A stretch of DNA of 64,000 bases from BJGV01 sp965205785 (GCA_965205785.1 OZ242188.1:1798001-1862000), one strand, 5' to 3'; shown: positions 27,939 through 37,210, numbered from the stretch's first letter. Numbers and translations are program-made. The notes: generated by a model not told the origin, from the letters alone.

Positions 27939-28283
27939 TTGATCGTTTTTGATAATATGCCTATTTCTGAAACTAATGCAGATATATATTTTATCATTTT
28001 TCTGGCGCTCTTTATAGTGGGCGTAGGCGCAACATCTCGTATAAAATATTTACTTAAAAAAAGTTATCCCGAACAGCATAATAAAGTGTTTGGTAAGTCG
28101 TTAAGAGAACACTCTATTAGTAAGTCGATAAGAGGCGCATGTCTATTATTTTCAAAAACAGAGTGGGAATTTGTTCAGGATAATGAAATTAAGGCTTGGT
28201 TGCGATTTTATCGGTTCATATCGTTAACATATATTCTGTACGTATTCATCGCTCTTATAAGTTTGATTGTTATAGCGTGGTAA
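27939..28283 (+). CDS. two-TM putative immunity protein to the Rhs tip (114 aa)
   Basis: It begins 14 nt after the Rhs stop. 114 aa with membrane segments at about residues 15-35 and 90-113 and a charged middle (SLREHSISKSIRGACLLFSK). Genes directly downstream of Rhs tips usually encode cognate immunity proteins, and a membrane protein fits a tip acting at the membrane or in the periplasm. No family recognised; the role is inferred from position. Confidence 0.55.
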   Translation: MIVFDNMPISETNADIYFIIFLALFIVGVGATSRIKYLLKKSYPEQHNKVFGKSLREHSISKSIRGACLLFSKTEWEFVQDNEIKAWLRFYRFISLTYILYVFIALISLIVIAW

Positions 28284-28512
28284 TCGAGAAATACAAATTC
28301 TAAAAAATAAGCTAATTTCGATTAATCTTTCATTCAGAATGAAAACCATCAGATACTAATAATGTAAGTATCAAACTTGGCACCAAGTTTTATTACATAT
28401 AGTCTAGAACTTCTTTCTTACTCTGAGCTAGCGTTTAGAAACATCTATAATTCTAGTATTTTTTTCAGATATCCGGATTATCCGTTACCTAATACAAATT
28501 AACTATATTCAT

Positions 28513-29076
28513 ATGAGGCATTTGATGAAAGGACTAGCCCTGCGTTTAGAAATTCCATTTAATGAGTTTGAGGCAAGAAATCGGGGCATTGATCCATCTC
28601 TTTGTAAAATTATATGTAAATGTCCGAATGATTACAGAAATTGTGTCCCTCAGATTGTTACGGCTGTTGACAGATGTGTTTCTATTGGGGAAGACACAAA
28701 CGTTATGGCAATTGGAGAATCTAAATCAACGGATTCTTTGCAGTTATTCGATGATATTGAAATTCATAAAATGGGAAAATTAGTCAGAGCTAAATCGGAG
28801 AATGCTCTGGGAAAAGTTATATTTTACTGGTGTGCAGAATCCCTGGTAATATTTTCTGCAGATATTGAGGTTGCAAAAACTATCGCATCTAATGCAGAAT
28901 TTATTGAAAAACAATGGTGGCGATATAAAAGAGGTGGTGGTCCCGATGAAGTATTTCTGGGACAGATGGAATTATGTAAATTATTTATTTTCTATAATTC
29001 AATATACCAGTCCTTAGAAATAATTGGATACGAAGAGCAGATAAGTAAATGTTACGAGTATCTAAAGGTTGCCTAG
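28513..29076 (+). CDS. hypothetical cargo protein (187 aa)
   Basis: 187 aa, soluble. Cys-rich middle (LCKIICKCPNDYRNC) and aromatic C-terminal half (FYWCAESLVIFSADIEV, EKQWWRYKRGG). Not recognised. It lies between the putative immunity gene and the lipoprotein, on the same strand, after a 229-nt spacer. It could be a second immunity or accessory gene of the cargo. An alternative start at residue 5 (MKGL) is possible. Confidence 0.55.
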   Translation: MRHLMKGLALRLEIPFNEFEARNRGIDPSLCKIICKCPNDYRNCVPQIVTAVDRCVSIGEDTNVMAIGESKSTDSLQLFDDIEIHKMGKLVRAKSENALGKVIFYWCAESLVIFSADIEVAKTIASNAEFIEKQWWRYKRGGGPDEVFLGQMELCKLFIFYNSIYQSLEIIGYEEQISKCYEYLKVA

Positions 29077-29296
29077 AACAAGTCAGTCATACTAATGACA
29101 ACAGTTTCTGACTATAAATAAGTTTATTCAGTCAGAAATTAGTTTATATCTGCTGCAGATTATTATTCTTTGTTTTGGTTGTTAGTTTGTATACACCCTA
29201 AAGTAATTTCATAACAAATTCATATTTAATACAGTTATTTTGTATTAAATATGTTGCACCACACTACATACACATAAAAGTTACAAAGAGGAAAAA

Positions 29297-30763
29297 ATGA
29301 CCATAAGATTAATTTTTCTGGTTATAGGTATAACTTATTTAACAGGTTGTGCAGTTTCAAATGAAGGAAAAGTAAATTTTAGGCGCACAGATAATAACAA
29401 TCCTACAATTAGTCAGACAGATCAACAAAATCTTGAAGTTAAAAATTACTCTCTGGGGTCTCACTCAAGAATTGAAAAGGGTGACACTTTGTCAATTCAT
29501 TTGCGTTCAGCCTTTATTCATGATTTCACAGAACTAAGGGCTCTTTCCTATATTACTAATATTGGCTTCCGACAGTGGGGAAAACTTGAAGGAGAAATTG
29601 CAATTGTTGCAAATGCATTTGAACTAGGCCCGGATAAAGATTTTAATTTTGCAGATCAGAAAGAAGGTCGTGTTGTTTTCTATTCGGATAATGTACATAA
29701 AGGACAACTACTTAATTTCGATAATATGCAGGTTTATGGTCCTATCGATTACAAAGGTGCGCCATTTGGTTTCCGTATATCAATATTTGAATTAGATATT
29801 GAATCAAAGCAGGCAAAAGCAATGTTAGGATTAATCGCTAAGGCAGGTGCTACCGCATATCCGCCATTATCACCTGTATTACCCATACTAAATGATATTG
29901 GTGACAGCTTTTTGTCAGGAGAAGCCACAGATACAGAATTCAGATACAGCATGGTCCTGGACCCTAAGTCTGGTGTAGACAGTCTGAATCATCTGAGTCT
30001 AGAAACAGGAAACTATGTCTTTATCCGGATGGAAGATCGCAATAAATCAGTTCCATGGGATGAATTATTTCTGGATGAAAATAAGGGTGAAGTTTTCTGG
30101 AAAGAAGGCAAAGGTCCGGAATTGATCGAATCTTTAGAATCAGAACAGAAATTTACGGGATTCTGTGATATCACTCCCTGTCCGTATACAGATTCATCCT
30201 ATGTTGTTGTTGAAATTAATAAAGATGTCAGTGACGTAACCATGAACCTAACAAATAATACATATAGCTCTTTATCTAATACTCTCAAAAAAATTGATGA
30301 GATTGAAGCCACTAAATGGGACTCAGTTAAAGATAAATTGTCAGAAGTAGCTATCAGACAAAAACAAATACTTAATTTTGATCAAGCGAAAGTGATTTTA
30401 TCCGAGTTATCAGAAGCAGAAGATGCAGGAGGATTGTCTGAATTTCCAAGAAGACTGAGAGCAGTACAATTATTCAGGATGATGGCTAATTCGGTTGATG
30501 AAAATGGAATTCCTTTAACTATAAAAAATAATGATACAGATAACACCTATGATCTGAACAAGAGCCAGGTTAATTACATTCTTCCAAAATTAGGAAATAT
30601 AGCAAATAACCTGGTAAAGACAGGAAAAATAAAGGACCCGAATCAACTTGATAAACTGAACCTGATTAATATCTACAGTTCTTTTAACAACTCTCTCATA
30701 GTATCAGAATCATCAAAAGCAAAAGAATTGTTAGACCTGGTAGCTCCTCTTCCTTCAATATAA
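29297..30763 (+). CDS. large lipoprotein of unknown function (488 aa)
   Basis: A signal peptide with lipobox LTGC gives lipidated Cys18. Clear AGAGG Shine-Dalgarno. The N-terminal half is beta-rich (LGSHSRIEKGDTLSIHLRSA...); the C-terminal half from about residue 310 is helical and charged (TLKKIDEIEATKWDSVKDKL). Not recognised. It is followed within about 95 nt by the patatin-like gene, and the pair may act together at the envelope. Confidence 0.7.
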   Translation: MTIRLIFLVIGITYLTGCAVSNEGKVNFRRTDNNNPTISQTDQQNLEVKNYSLGSHSRIEKGDTLSIHLRSAFIHDFTELRALSYITNIGFRQWGKLEGEIAIVANAFELGPDKDFNFADQKEGRVVFYSDNVHKGQLLNFDNMQVYGPIDYKGAPFGFRISIFELDIESKQAKAMLGLIAKAGATAYPPLSPVLPILNDIGDSFLSGEATDTEFRYSMVLDPKSGVDSLNHLSLETGNYVFIRMEDRNKSVPWDELFLDENKGEVFWKEGKGPELIESLESEQKFTGFCDITPCPYTDSSYVVVEINKDVSDVTMNLTNNTYSSLSNTLKKIDEIEATKWDSVKDKLSEVAIRQKQILNFDQAKVILSELSEAEDAGGLSEFPRRLRAVQLFRMMANSVDENGIPLTIKNNDTDNTYDLNKSQVNYILPKLGNIANNLVKTGKIKDPNQLDKLNLINIYSSFNNSLIVSESSKAKELLDLVAPLPSI

Positions 30764-30856
30764 ATCCCTGCCCAATAGTAGTTACCGGCAACAGGTAAGA
30801 AGATATATAAAGCTCATGCTTTTGAGTGCTATCAGAATTTTGATCAGGAGTACGTT

Positions 30857-31792
30857 ATTAAAAAGATACTAAGTATAGATGGCGGTGGTATTCGTGGGCT
30901 TATTCCAGCTCTTATTCTTTCAGAAATAGAATTTAAGACTGGTAAATCGATAGCAACAAATTTTGATCTTATAACAGGCACCTCAACTGGCGGAATATTT
31001 GCCCTTGGTCTCAGTAAAAATAATGGTAATGGTAAGGCTCAGTATTCTGCAAGGGAGCTTGCTGACATCTATCAAAAAAGAGGAAAAGAAATATTTTCTC
31101 GTTCATTATGGAAAGCTGCAACATCTTTGGATGGAATCGCTGATGAACTATATTCACATAAAGGGATTGAAAAGGTTCTTGACGATTGCTTTGATGATGA
31201 GCTATTTGGAGCTAGCTTAACTAGGGTAATGATTACTAGTTATGATATACAAAATCGGCAGCCACTTTTTTTTAAGAGCTGGAACAAAGATCACAGTTCT
31301 GTTCAGATGAAGCATGTAGCACGTGCAACGTCTGCTGCTCCTACTTATTTTGAGCCAGCAATAGTACAAATTGGTGGGTTACAAAAAACACTGGTAGACG
31401 GTGGTGTATTCATAAATTCACCAACAATGTCAGCTTATGCGTCAGCTAGGAAATTATTCTTGGAAGAGGATGATTTCCTAGTACTTTCACTTGGCACGGG
31501 TGAGCTTATAAGATCAATTAACTATTCAGATGCAAAAGATTGGGGTAAGGCGGGGTGGTTACTTCCGCTATTAAATTGTATATTTGATGGCGTGGCAGAT
31601 GCTGCCGACTATCAAATGAAGGCTTTGCTTGGTAAGGGGTATCATCGCCTACAGACTTCTTTAACTACGGCATCTGATGACATGGATAACGTGACTAATG
31701 GCAATATCGAAAATCTTAAAGTTGAGGCAAGAACTCTAATTCGAACACATAGAGTGGAATTGCAAGATATTTGTCAGTTGCTCGCAAGCTAG
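30857..31792 (+). CDS. patatin-like phospholipase, apparent ATT start (311 aa)
   Basis: Lipid acyl hydrolase. The frame contains oxyanion GGGIRG, nucleophile elbow GTSTGG (GxSxG) and catalytic DGGV (LVDGGVFINSP), all in normal order. No ATG, GTG or TTG lies upstream of the DGGGIRG motif in the open frame (the frame begins after a TAG at 779-781 of the 30-kb block). CAGGAG at 30845-30850 is 6 nt before ATT AAA AAG, exactly where relatives start MKKILSIDGGG. Either ATT is used or the start codon is mutated. Last gene of the cargo; related to bacterial toxin and CBASS-effector patatins. Confidence 0.8.
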   Translation: MKKILSIDGGGIRGLIPALILSEIEFKTGKSIATNFDLITGTSTGGIFALGLSKNNGNGKAQYSARELADIYQKRGKEIFSRSLWKAATSLDGIADELYSHKGIEKVLDDCFDDELFGASLTRVMITSYDIQNRQPLFFKSWNKDHSSVQMKHVARATSAAPTYFEPAIVQIGGLQKTLVDGGVFINSPTMSAYASARKLFLEEDDFLVLSLGTGELIRSINYSDAKDWGKAGWLLPLLNCIFDGVADAADYQMKALLGKGYHRLQTSLTTASDDMDNVTNGNIENLKVEARTLIRTHRVELQDICQLLAS

Positions 31793-31825
31793 TAATGATA
31801 TTTCAATAAGTTATCCGCACAAAGT

Positions 31826-31873
31826 AAAGAATACTTGACTAAGACGCCAGAATCATATAAAAAGGTATAAAGT
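31826..31873 (+). promoter_or_regulatory. late promoter, copy B (in front of tail operon)
   Basis: Homologous to 20394-20442: TTGACT at 31835-31840, -10 TATAAA at 31856-31861, conserved GGTATAAAGT at 31864-31873. The TTGACT-to-GGTATAAAGT distance is identical in both copies. Probably the original late promoter of the phage. Confidence 0.65.
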
Positions 31874-31895
31874 GTAATTGTTTTGTACCGAAAAA

Positions 31896-31921
31896 GAGCT
31901 CGCCATAAGGCGGGCTTTTTT
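31896..31921 (+). terminator. intrinsic terminator before tail operon (tR'-like)
   Basis: 8-bp stem AGCTCGCC / GGCGGGCT with an ATAA loop and six Ts, about 30 nt after late promoter B and 28 nt before the first tail gene. A promoter-terminator-operon order fits Q-type antitermination. Confidence 0.85.
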
Positions 31922-31948
31922 GTTGCTAATATTTTGTAGGACTTAATT

Positions 31949-32350
31949 ATGAGCATAGATGCAATAGTAACTTCAACTTCATTACTAGGTGACTCTAGCA
32001 TTACTGCATTAATTGGAAGCAGAAATTATCAAAGTGATCTGCCTACAAGTCCTACCTATCCGGCATTAGTTTACAAATTCATTTCTGATGAACCAGAGCC
32101 TAATTTAGATGCTTCGGGGTCTCAGTTAATGTCCGTTATGGTGGAAATAACTCCATGGGACACAACCATTTCAGGAGTGGATTCAATTCACAGCGCTATC
32201 CGGACAGTATTTGATTATACCCATCAGCAAACTATTTCTGGGAAACTGGTGACGAGTATACGTCGTCAACCGAGTGAGCCGATAGCTACTATGGATACCG
32301 GAGGTAATTGGTCAAGTCCTGTCATTTATAAGATTAGTTATTATGAATAA
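31949..32350 (+). CDS. DUF3168 family tail terminator/completion protein
   Basis: 133 aa. The N-terminus (SIDAIVTSTSLLGDSSITALIG) and YPALVYKFISDEPEPNLDASG fit DUF3168, the HK97 gp10/lambda U-like tail terminator that caps the tail tube. It is the first gene after the late promoter copy B. In complete siphophages this gene follows terminase, portal, capsid and connector genes; none is present here. Confidence 0.7.
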   Translation: MSIDAIVTSTSLLGDSSITALIGSRNYQSDLPTSPTYPALVYKFISDEPEPNLDASGSQLMSVMVEITPWDTTISGVDSIHSAIRTVFDYTHQQTISGKLVTSIRRQPSEPIATMDTGGNWSSPVIYKISYYE

Positions 32351-32486
32351 GTTGTCTTAATAAGCTACAGATTAATTGTTAATACAGAATTTAATATCAT
32401 GCTTTATAAATAATTTAATGCATTATAAAAATTTATTGAAGCAAATTTAGAGATGTCAATTTATTACAATCAAATTACCAAATGGT

Positions 32487-32696
32487 TTGAATAGAATGAA
32501 TGATATTCCCTTGATTTATACAACGAAGGGTAATGTTCTTGTTTCTAAACTTAAGTATTCACATGAATGGATACAAACTAATGAAGAAATTATTTTTTCT
32601 GAAAAATATACACTTGATGGTGAAGTAGTAAAGAGAAATGTACATGTTCTAAAGCTTAAAGGTGAAACACTGGATGCAGAACAAACAAAAACCTAG
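32487..32696 (+). CDS. small phage protein (69 aa)
   Basis: 69 aa, beta-rich and hydrophilic (WIQTNEEIIFSEKYTLDGEV). It follows a 136-nt spacer and precedes the 151-aa structural gene by 9 nt. Not recognised. Probably a minor virion or assembly protein by position. Confidence 0.5.
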   Translation: MNRMNDIPLIYTTKGNVLVSKLKYSHEWIQTNEEIIFSEKYTLDGEVVKRNVHVLKLKGETLDAEQTKT

Positions 32697-32705
32697 GAGG
32701 GTAGA

Positions 32706-33161
32706 GTGGCAAATACACAGGCAATTTCAAATAGTTTTAAAACCGAATTAATGAATGGGCACCATGCTTTTGGTGCTTCAGTTGTACGAGGAGCGACGAC
32801 GAAAGACTCATTTAAAGCAGCACTTTTTCTTGCTAGTGCTACTAAAGATAAAACTACAACTACTTACAATACTACTGGTGAGGCAACAGGCACTAACTAT
32901 ACTGCTGGTGGCGTAGCTGTTACTAACGCTACGGCTCCAACGAATACAAGCGATGTAACTCACTGGACACCTTCTGCTTCATTTTCTTGGACAAATGTTA
33001 CTCTTTCAACAGCTTTTGATGCCTGTCAAATATATAACTCTACGCAGTCTGATAAATCAGTAGCAATTTATACATTTTCAAGTCAGACGGTAACAGCAGG
33101 AAATTTCACCTTGACTATGCCGACAAATGATAATCTAACAGGGTTGTTGCGACTAAGCTAA
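32706..33161 (+). CDS. putative phage structural protein (151 aa)
   Basis: AGGAGG Shine-Dalgarno at 32696-32701. It starts MANTQAISNSFKTELMNGHH and continues with Thr/Ala-rich beta strands. The pattern (SFK-x-E/D-L-x-x-G-x-H-x-F, then FKAALF) is common in small virion proteins of siphophages. The stop overlaps the next ATG (TAATG), implying coupling. The exact role (decoration or tail) is not clear. Confidence 0.6.
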   Translation: MANTQAISNSFKTELMNGHHAFGASVVRGATTKDSFKAALFLASATKDKTTTTYNTTGEATGTNYTAGGVAVTNATAPTNTSDVTHWTPSASFSWTNVTLSTAFDACQIYNSTQSDKSVAIYTFSSQTVTAGNFTLTMPTNDNLTGLLRLS

Positions 33162-33553
33162 TGGCAGTACAGAGATCAGGCGTTCAATGTGTAGGCGAGA
33201 TGTTAATTCGCCCAATGTTTTTTGAAGAAGTAAATGACAAAATTAATGGTCATAGTCATAGCTTTCCTCATATAACAGGGATATGGACAGGTGGCCTGCA
33301 CGTTATTTTCAAAGAATTGGTAGATCCTAGCGATATACGATCATTAAGAATTATTGATGAAGGTGATTATTATGCACCCGATATGAAAGGTGTATTTTCG
33401 AGGCCTTGCTTAATTAATATTAAAGCAGAAATTCATCATACTCTGATTGCTTTGAGGAAAAATACTGCTGCCGGTTGCATGTACTATCATCGTGATCCTG
33501 ACACTGAATTAGTTATTCCAGAGTTTAATGGCTGGATGAAGGCAGCTACCTAA
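33161..33553 (+). CDS. hypothetical tail-region protein (130 aa)
   Basis: 130 aa, mixed alpha/beta, with SHSFPHITGIWTGGLHVIF and FNGWMKAAT. Coupled to its neighbours by TAATG overlaps on both sides. Not recognised. Conserved position in a late operon suggests a virion or assembly part. Confidence 0.55.
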   Translation: MAVQRSGVQCVGEMLIRPMFFEEVNDKINGHSHSFPHITGIWTGGLHVIFKELVDPSDIRSLRIIDEGDYYAPDMKGVFSRPCLINIKAEIHHTLIALRKNTAAGCMYYHRDPDTELVIPEFNGWMKAAT

Positions 33554-34002
33554 TGGCTTGGCTTCTCGTAATGCGGAAAGACAACCCACCTCATGAAAAG
33601 GGTGATGTGATTGAAGTTTGGGATGATCGTAAGGATGGAAAAGCTCCTGACATGGGTAAGGGACCATTACGTGATGATGAAATGGGATCTATGCATACGA
33701 TTATTCATGTAATTGGTATGAGCTTTGAAAAAGCCAGGCAATATATGGGTGAGCAGCCCGAGTTTAATAATTTCAAAGATCCATTGAGAAATCCTAATTT
33801 AAAAGCTAAAGCATGGAAATTAGATATAGATAGTAAAGTGCCCAAGGAAAAAAGAATAAAAATGCAAGGGGCAAAGAAGGGGTTTGAATTAAGGTATGAC
33901 ATAGTGACTAATAAAAACAGAGAGCATCCAGAGGATATAGAAGTCACTCAAACAGAATTTGAAGCATGGGTTACATTGAAGCCAGTATTACCCTCAACAT
34001 AA
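33553..34002 (+). CDS. hypothetical tail-region protein (149 aa)
   Basis: 149 aa, charged, starting MAWLLVMRKDNPPHEKGDVIE, with a DDRKDGKAPDMGKGPLRDDE acidic stretch. Not recognised. Coupled to the 130-aa gene by TAATG. Confidence 0.55.
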   Translation: MAWLLVMRKDNPPHEKGDVIEVWDDRKDGKAPDMGKGPLRDDEMGSMHTIIHVIGMSFEKARQYMGEQPEFNNFKDPLRNPNLKAKAWKLDIDSKVPKEKRIKMQGAKKGFELRYDIVTNKNREHPEDIEVTQTEFEAWVTLKPVLPST

Positions 34003-34019
34003 GGTTTAGATAGAGCATA

Positions 34020-35156
34020 ATGGCTGCAACTGATTCAACTATTCAGGCAAGTGGTGGAGATTACACTACTATAGCTGCATGGCATAGCGCTGTACCATCA
34101 AGCCCTTCAGGATTACAGCGAGGGTTACTAGCTGCTGAAGAATTTGCCGTAACATCAGATACAAATTTAAATGGCAAGAATCCATCATCGACTGCAAATG
34201 GCATTGTATTAACGACACAATCCGGTGCAAGTTTCTTAGATGCAGTTCCATTTGTTGGGTACTACGATACTAGTAAAGCAAGATGGACAACTGGTACAAA
34301 TTATGTAAGTTTTATAGTTAACGATCCATATACTTGGATCGATGGGGTGCAGTTCTCCACAACGCAAACAGGCACAACCGATTCAACGGTACAGTTAGGT
34401 GATGCTACTGGCGTCCAGGCTCTTAACTGTCTGGCTATAACAAGATCAACAGGGTATGGTGCATGGTTAATCAATAGCCCAGCAGTTGCAAAAAACTGTA
34501 TTGGAATTGCAGATTCAAATGGCGCTGATGAAATATTCTTCATAGAGTACGATGCTGAGGCGTATAACTGTATAGCAATTTGTCCATCTGATCAAAGCCC
34601 GAGCGGTATGATTGGATTTCGTAGACAATCTGGAACGCCATTACTTGTAAACTGCGCCTCGTTTGGTTGCAATACAGATTACACTGCAAGTGGTTGGGAT
34701 TCAAATTCCAAAAACAATGCAAGTGATGGGACAGGAAGTCCGGGATCCAATCCACAGGATTCTCTTACTTATGCAGATCAGTTTACGTCAACAGTAAATG
34801 ATTTCACAATTAAATCGGGTAGTGATTTAATTGATACAGGTGATACCGATGCAATGAATAATCCCCTTGATGCTTTAGGAAGAACAAGGGATACAGGTAC
34901 GGATGGAGACATTGGTTGGCTTGAAGGCCCATTACTATTAAGGGATCAGAAAGCATTTCGTTATTTTAATGATGACGGTACGGAAGCTACTGCGACTGCA
35001 AAAGCCACACAAAATATTGACGTTTCGACAGCCAGGACTACTCCATTTCATTTGAGAGTAGGGATGGAGGCAGACGGAAACCCGGATTCTGAATCAGCAA
35101 CTCTTCAATATAAGGAAGCAAGTGACGCTGCTACTGAGTGGCGTGATATTTCCTAA
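34020..35156 (+). CDS. beta-rich virion/adhesion protein (378 aa)
   Basis: 378 aa beginning with an IQASGGDYTTIAAWHSAVPS segment, followed by beta-helix-like strands with NCxAI repeats (LNCLAITRSTG, KNCIGIADSNG, YNCIAICPSD, VNCASFGCN): the look of a right-handed parallel beta-helix. Such proteins in late operons are usually tail spikes or virion surface proteins. The C-terminal 60 residues form a separate small domain. It ends in a TAATG overlap with the 684-aa gene. Confidence 0.6.
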   Translation: MAATDSTIQASGGDYTTIAAWHSAVPSSPSGLQRGLLAAEEFAVTSDTNLNGKNPSSTANGIVLTTQSGASFLDAVPFVGYYDTSKARWTTGTNYVSFIVNDPYTWIDGVQFSTTQTGTTDSTVQLGDATGVQALNCLAITRSTGYGAWLINSPAVAKNCIGIADSNGADEIFFIEYDAEAYNCIAICPSDQSPSGMIGFRRQSGTPLLVNCASFGCNTDYTASGWDSNSKNNASDGTGSPGSNPQDSLTYADQFTSTVNDFTIKSGSDLIDTGDTDAMNNPLDALGRTRDTGTDGDIGWLEGPLLLRDQKAFRYFNDDGTEATATAKATQNIDVSTARTTPFHLRVGMEADGNPDSESATLQYKEASDAATEWRDIS

Positions 35157-37210
35157 TGGCTATTACATTTGTAGGTTCTAATTCGGGGCAGGAAGCTGCC
35201 AATACCACAGGTATTACGCTTACACTCCCAACTCATGCAGCAGATGATTTTGGAATTATCTATGCACGTGCTGATGAATCAGGAACTGTTCCGGTTCTCT
35301 CAATTGGGTCTGCAACGGGATGGACTTTATTAAGAAATGATAACCCAATAGATGGACGTGATAGGGTTGAGTATGGGTGGTATAAGAAGTTTACTTCAGG
35401 GAGCGAAACTAATCCGGTAGTAAATATTGATACAGCTCAAGAACACTCAGCTTCCGTACATGTATTCAGAGGAGTCGATACTACTACTCCATTTGATGTT
35501 GCTGAGCAGGTTAATTCTGGATCAAATGACACTACACCAGTTAATCCGGCAATCACGCCAGTAACGGCAAATGGATGTCTGATACTATTTCATGGTGCTA
35601 CACACGATGATATTAGTGTTGCAGGTGTCCCAACTACACCTTCTGGCATTACTCTTGGTGAGACTATCCTTGGAGGAACAAATGACCACCGTGGACAGAT
35701 TACCGGGTATAAACTGGACTATGGTAGTGCTGCTACTATTACACCTACTGCATGGACACATACATCGAGTCCAACAAATACGGCAGAGTGGACTGTTATT
35801 ACCATTGTACTACGACCGTTTCAGGATGGGATTAAGACGGTAACAGATCCATTTGATATGGATGCTGCAAGTGTCACTCTCACAGGCACTGACTTTGAAG
35901 CATCACAAGGTAATGCTTCGGTTTATTTGTCAGATGCAAATACTTTAGCAGGTAGCGCGAATGAAGTTGATATAACTTCAGCAGTCAATACATGGTCAGA
36001 TACTTCTGTTAATCTTGATTTGACTTCACTGTCTGCAGGGGAACTATCAAGTTTACAAACTCTTGGGCCAGGGCAGAGATATGTAATTCTTGTTAATAAT
36101 AGTTCTACTGAGTATAGCGCCCCAGTTTTAACTCTTCATAGGCCAGAAGGGTTTGAGATGGTGACAGGATCAATCGTTCCTGGCACTACAACTTCAAGAT
36201 TAACTGGATTAAGCGGCACATTCGGTGGAGGTAGAGCAGAAGAGACGGCAGTACAAAATCCATCAACTACCAATACTGATATAGCAGATGATGGCAACAG
36301 AGAGGATGTCTGGAGTATTCAGGCAAAATCAAATGCACGGGAAGTTCAGTATGATTTTCGTGTACTTTATGGAGGTCTAGTTGCCGAAACAATTACACAG
36401 ACACCTCAGGTTACAGTAACTGCAAGTGGTGCAAGTATTGCTCTTACAGGTTTAGGGGTTACTACAGGGTTAGGTACATTTACAGGAAATCATAGCCTAT
36501 TGATGAATGGCTCTGAAATTTCTTTAGGGCAGGGAGTATTAGTTTCATCATCTGGAAACGAAACTGCCTTAACCGGGCAAAATTTTACGGCATCTACTGG
36601 AACTCTTTTATCAGATAGTAGTATTACCTTATCTGGTCTGGACTTAACAGTTTCACCAGGAACGTTGGTTGTACCAGTAGCATCGATTCAACTTATAGGG
36701 CAAGCAATATCAGTTTCACAAGGTACTTTTTATGGAAGCTGGAATGCAAAGAAAGTACATACATCAGCTGGAACAACTCTGAGGATTACAGCTTCTTCTC
36801 CTGCTACATATGATGTAACCGGATATGCTGCACTTACTTATACAGCGGTGGGTGAGGTTACTGATGTCAATGAACTTGGGCGTGAATATGCTCTTGTTTC
36901 ACACTCAACTCTTGTTACAAGTGGAACAGTAAAAAAGGAAGGTTCTTTCAATGAAGGTGCCATTTCCTTAGAGCTAGAGCTTGATACGGATGATGAAGGT
37001 CAGATTTTAGCAAAAGCTGCTTCTTTCTCAGATAATAACTATAGTTTTGAAGTGACTACTCAGAATGGAGATATTTATTATTTTCAGGCACAAGTTATGA
37101 GTTTCAAGGTGGGTATTAATTTAGTTGATGATATAACTAGCGCAAGTATAAACCTTGAATTAACTACAAACTCAAATGGTATTGGGATTACAGAAAGCTT
37201 AGCTGTGTAA
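35156..37210 (+). CDS. chimeric tail protein: Ig/IPT-like repeats fused to a tail-tube domain (684 aa)
   Basis: Residues 1-225 form a beta-sandwich domain, about 230-330 an IPT/TIG-like domain (VTLTGTDFEASQGNASVYLS), and 420-520 four short repeats of the type G-x-x-I-x-LxG-x6-GT. Residues about 535-684 are a tail-tube-like domain starting KKVHTSAGTTLRITASSPAT. That last domain is duplicated as the separate gene at 37449-37910, with endpoints 700 bp apart. Probably a decorated tail tube subunit or a fusion made by tandem duplication. Confidence 0.65.
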   Translation: MAITFVGSNSGQEAANTTGITLTLPTHAADDFGIIYARADESGTVPVLSIGSATGWTLLRNDNPIDGRDRVEYGWYKKFTSGSETNPVVNIDTAQEHSASVHVFRGVDTTTPFDVAEQVNSGSNDTTPVNPAITPVTANGCLILFHGATHDDISVAGVPTTPSGITLGETILGGTNDHRGQITGYKLDYGSAATITPTAWTHTSSPTNTAEWTVITIVLRPFQDGIKTVTDPFDMDAASVTLTGTDFEASQGNASVYLSDANTLAGSANEVDITSAVNTWSDTSVNLDLTSLSAGELSSLQTLGPGQRYVILVNNSSTEYSAPVLTLHRPEGFEMVTGSIVPGTTTSRLTGLSGTFGGGRAEETAVQNPSTTNTDIADDGNREDVWSIQAKSNAREVQYDFRVLYGGLVAETITQTPQVTVTASGASIALTGLGVTTGLGTFTGNHSLLMNGSEISLGQGVLVSSSGNETALTGQNFTASTGTLLSDSSITLSGLDLTVSPGTLVVPVASIQLIGQAISVSQGTFYGSWNAKKVHTSAGTTLRITASSPATYDVTGYAALTYTAVGEVTDVNELGREYALVSHSTLVTSGTVKKEGSFNEGAISLELELDTDDEGQILAKAASFSDNNYSFEVTTQNGDIYYFQAQVMSFKVGINLVDDITSASINLELTTNSNGIGITESLAV

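Noticed and set aside
31127..31792. Patatin gene as a 221-aa protein starting at TTG 31127
   Set aside because: That start would remove the GGGIRG and GTSTGG catalytic motifs, which lie upstream in the same open frame.
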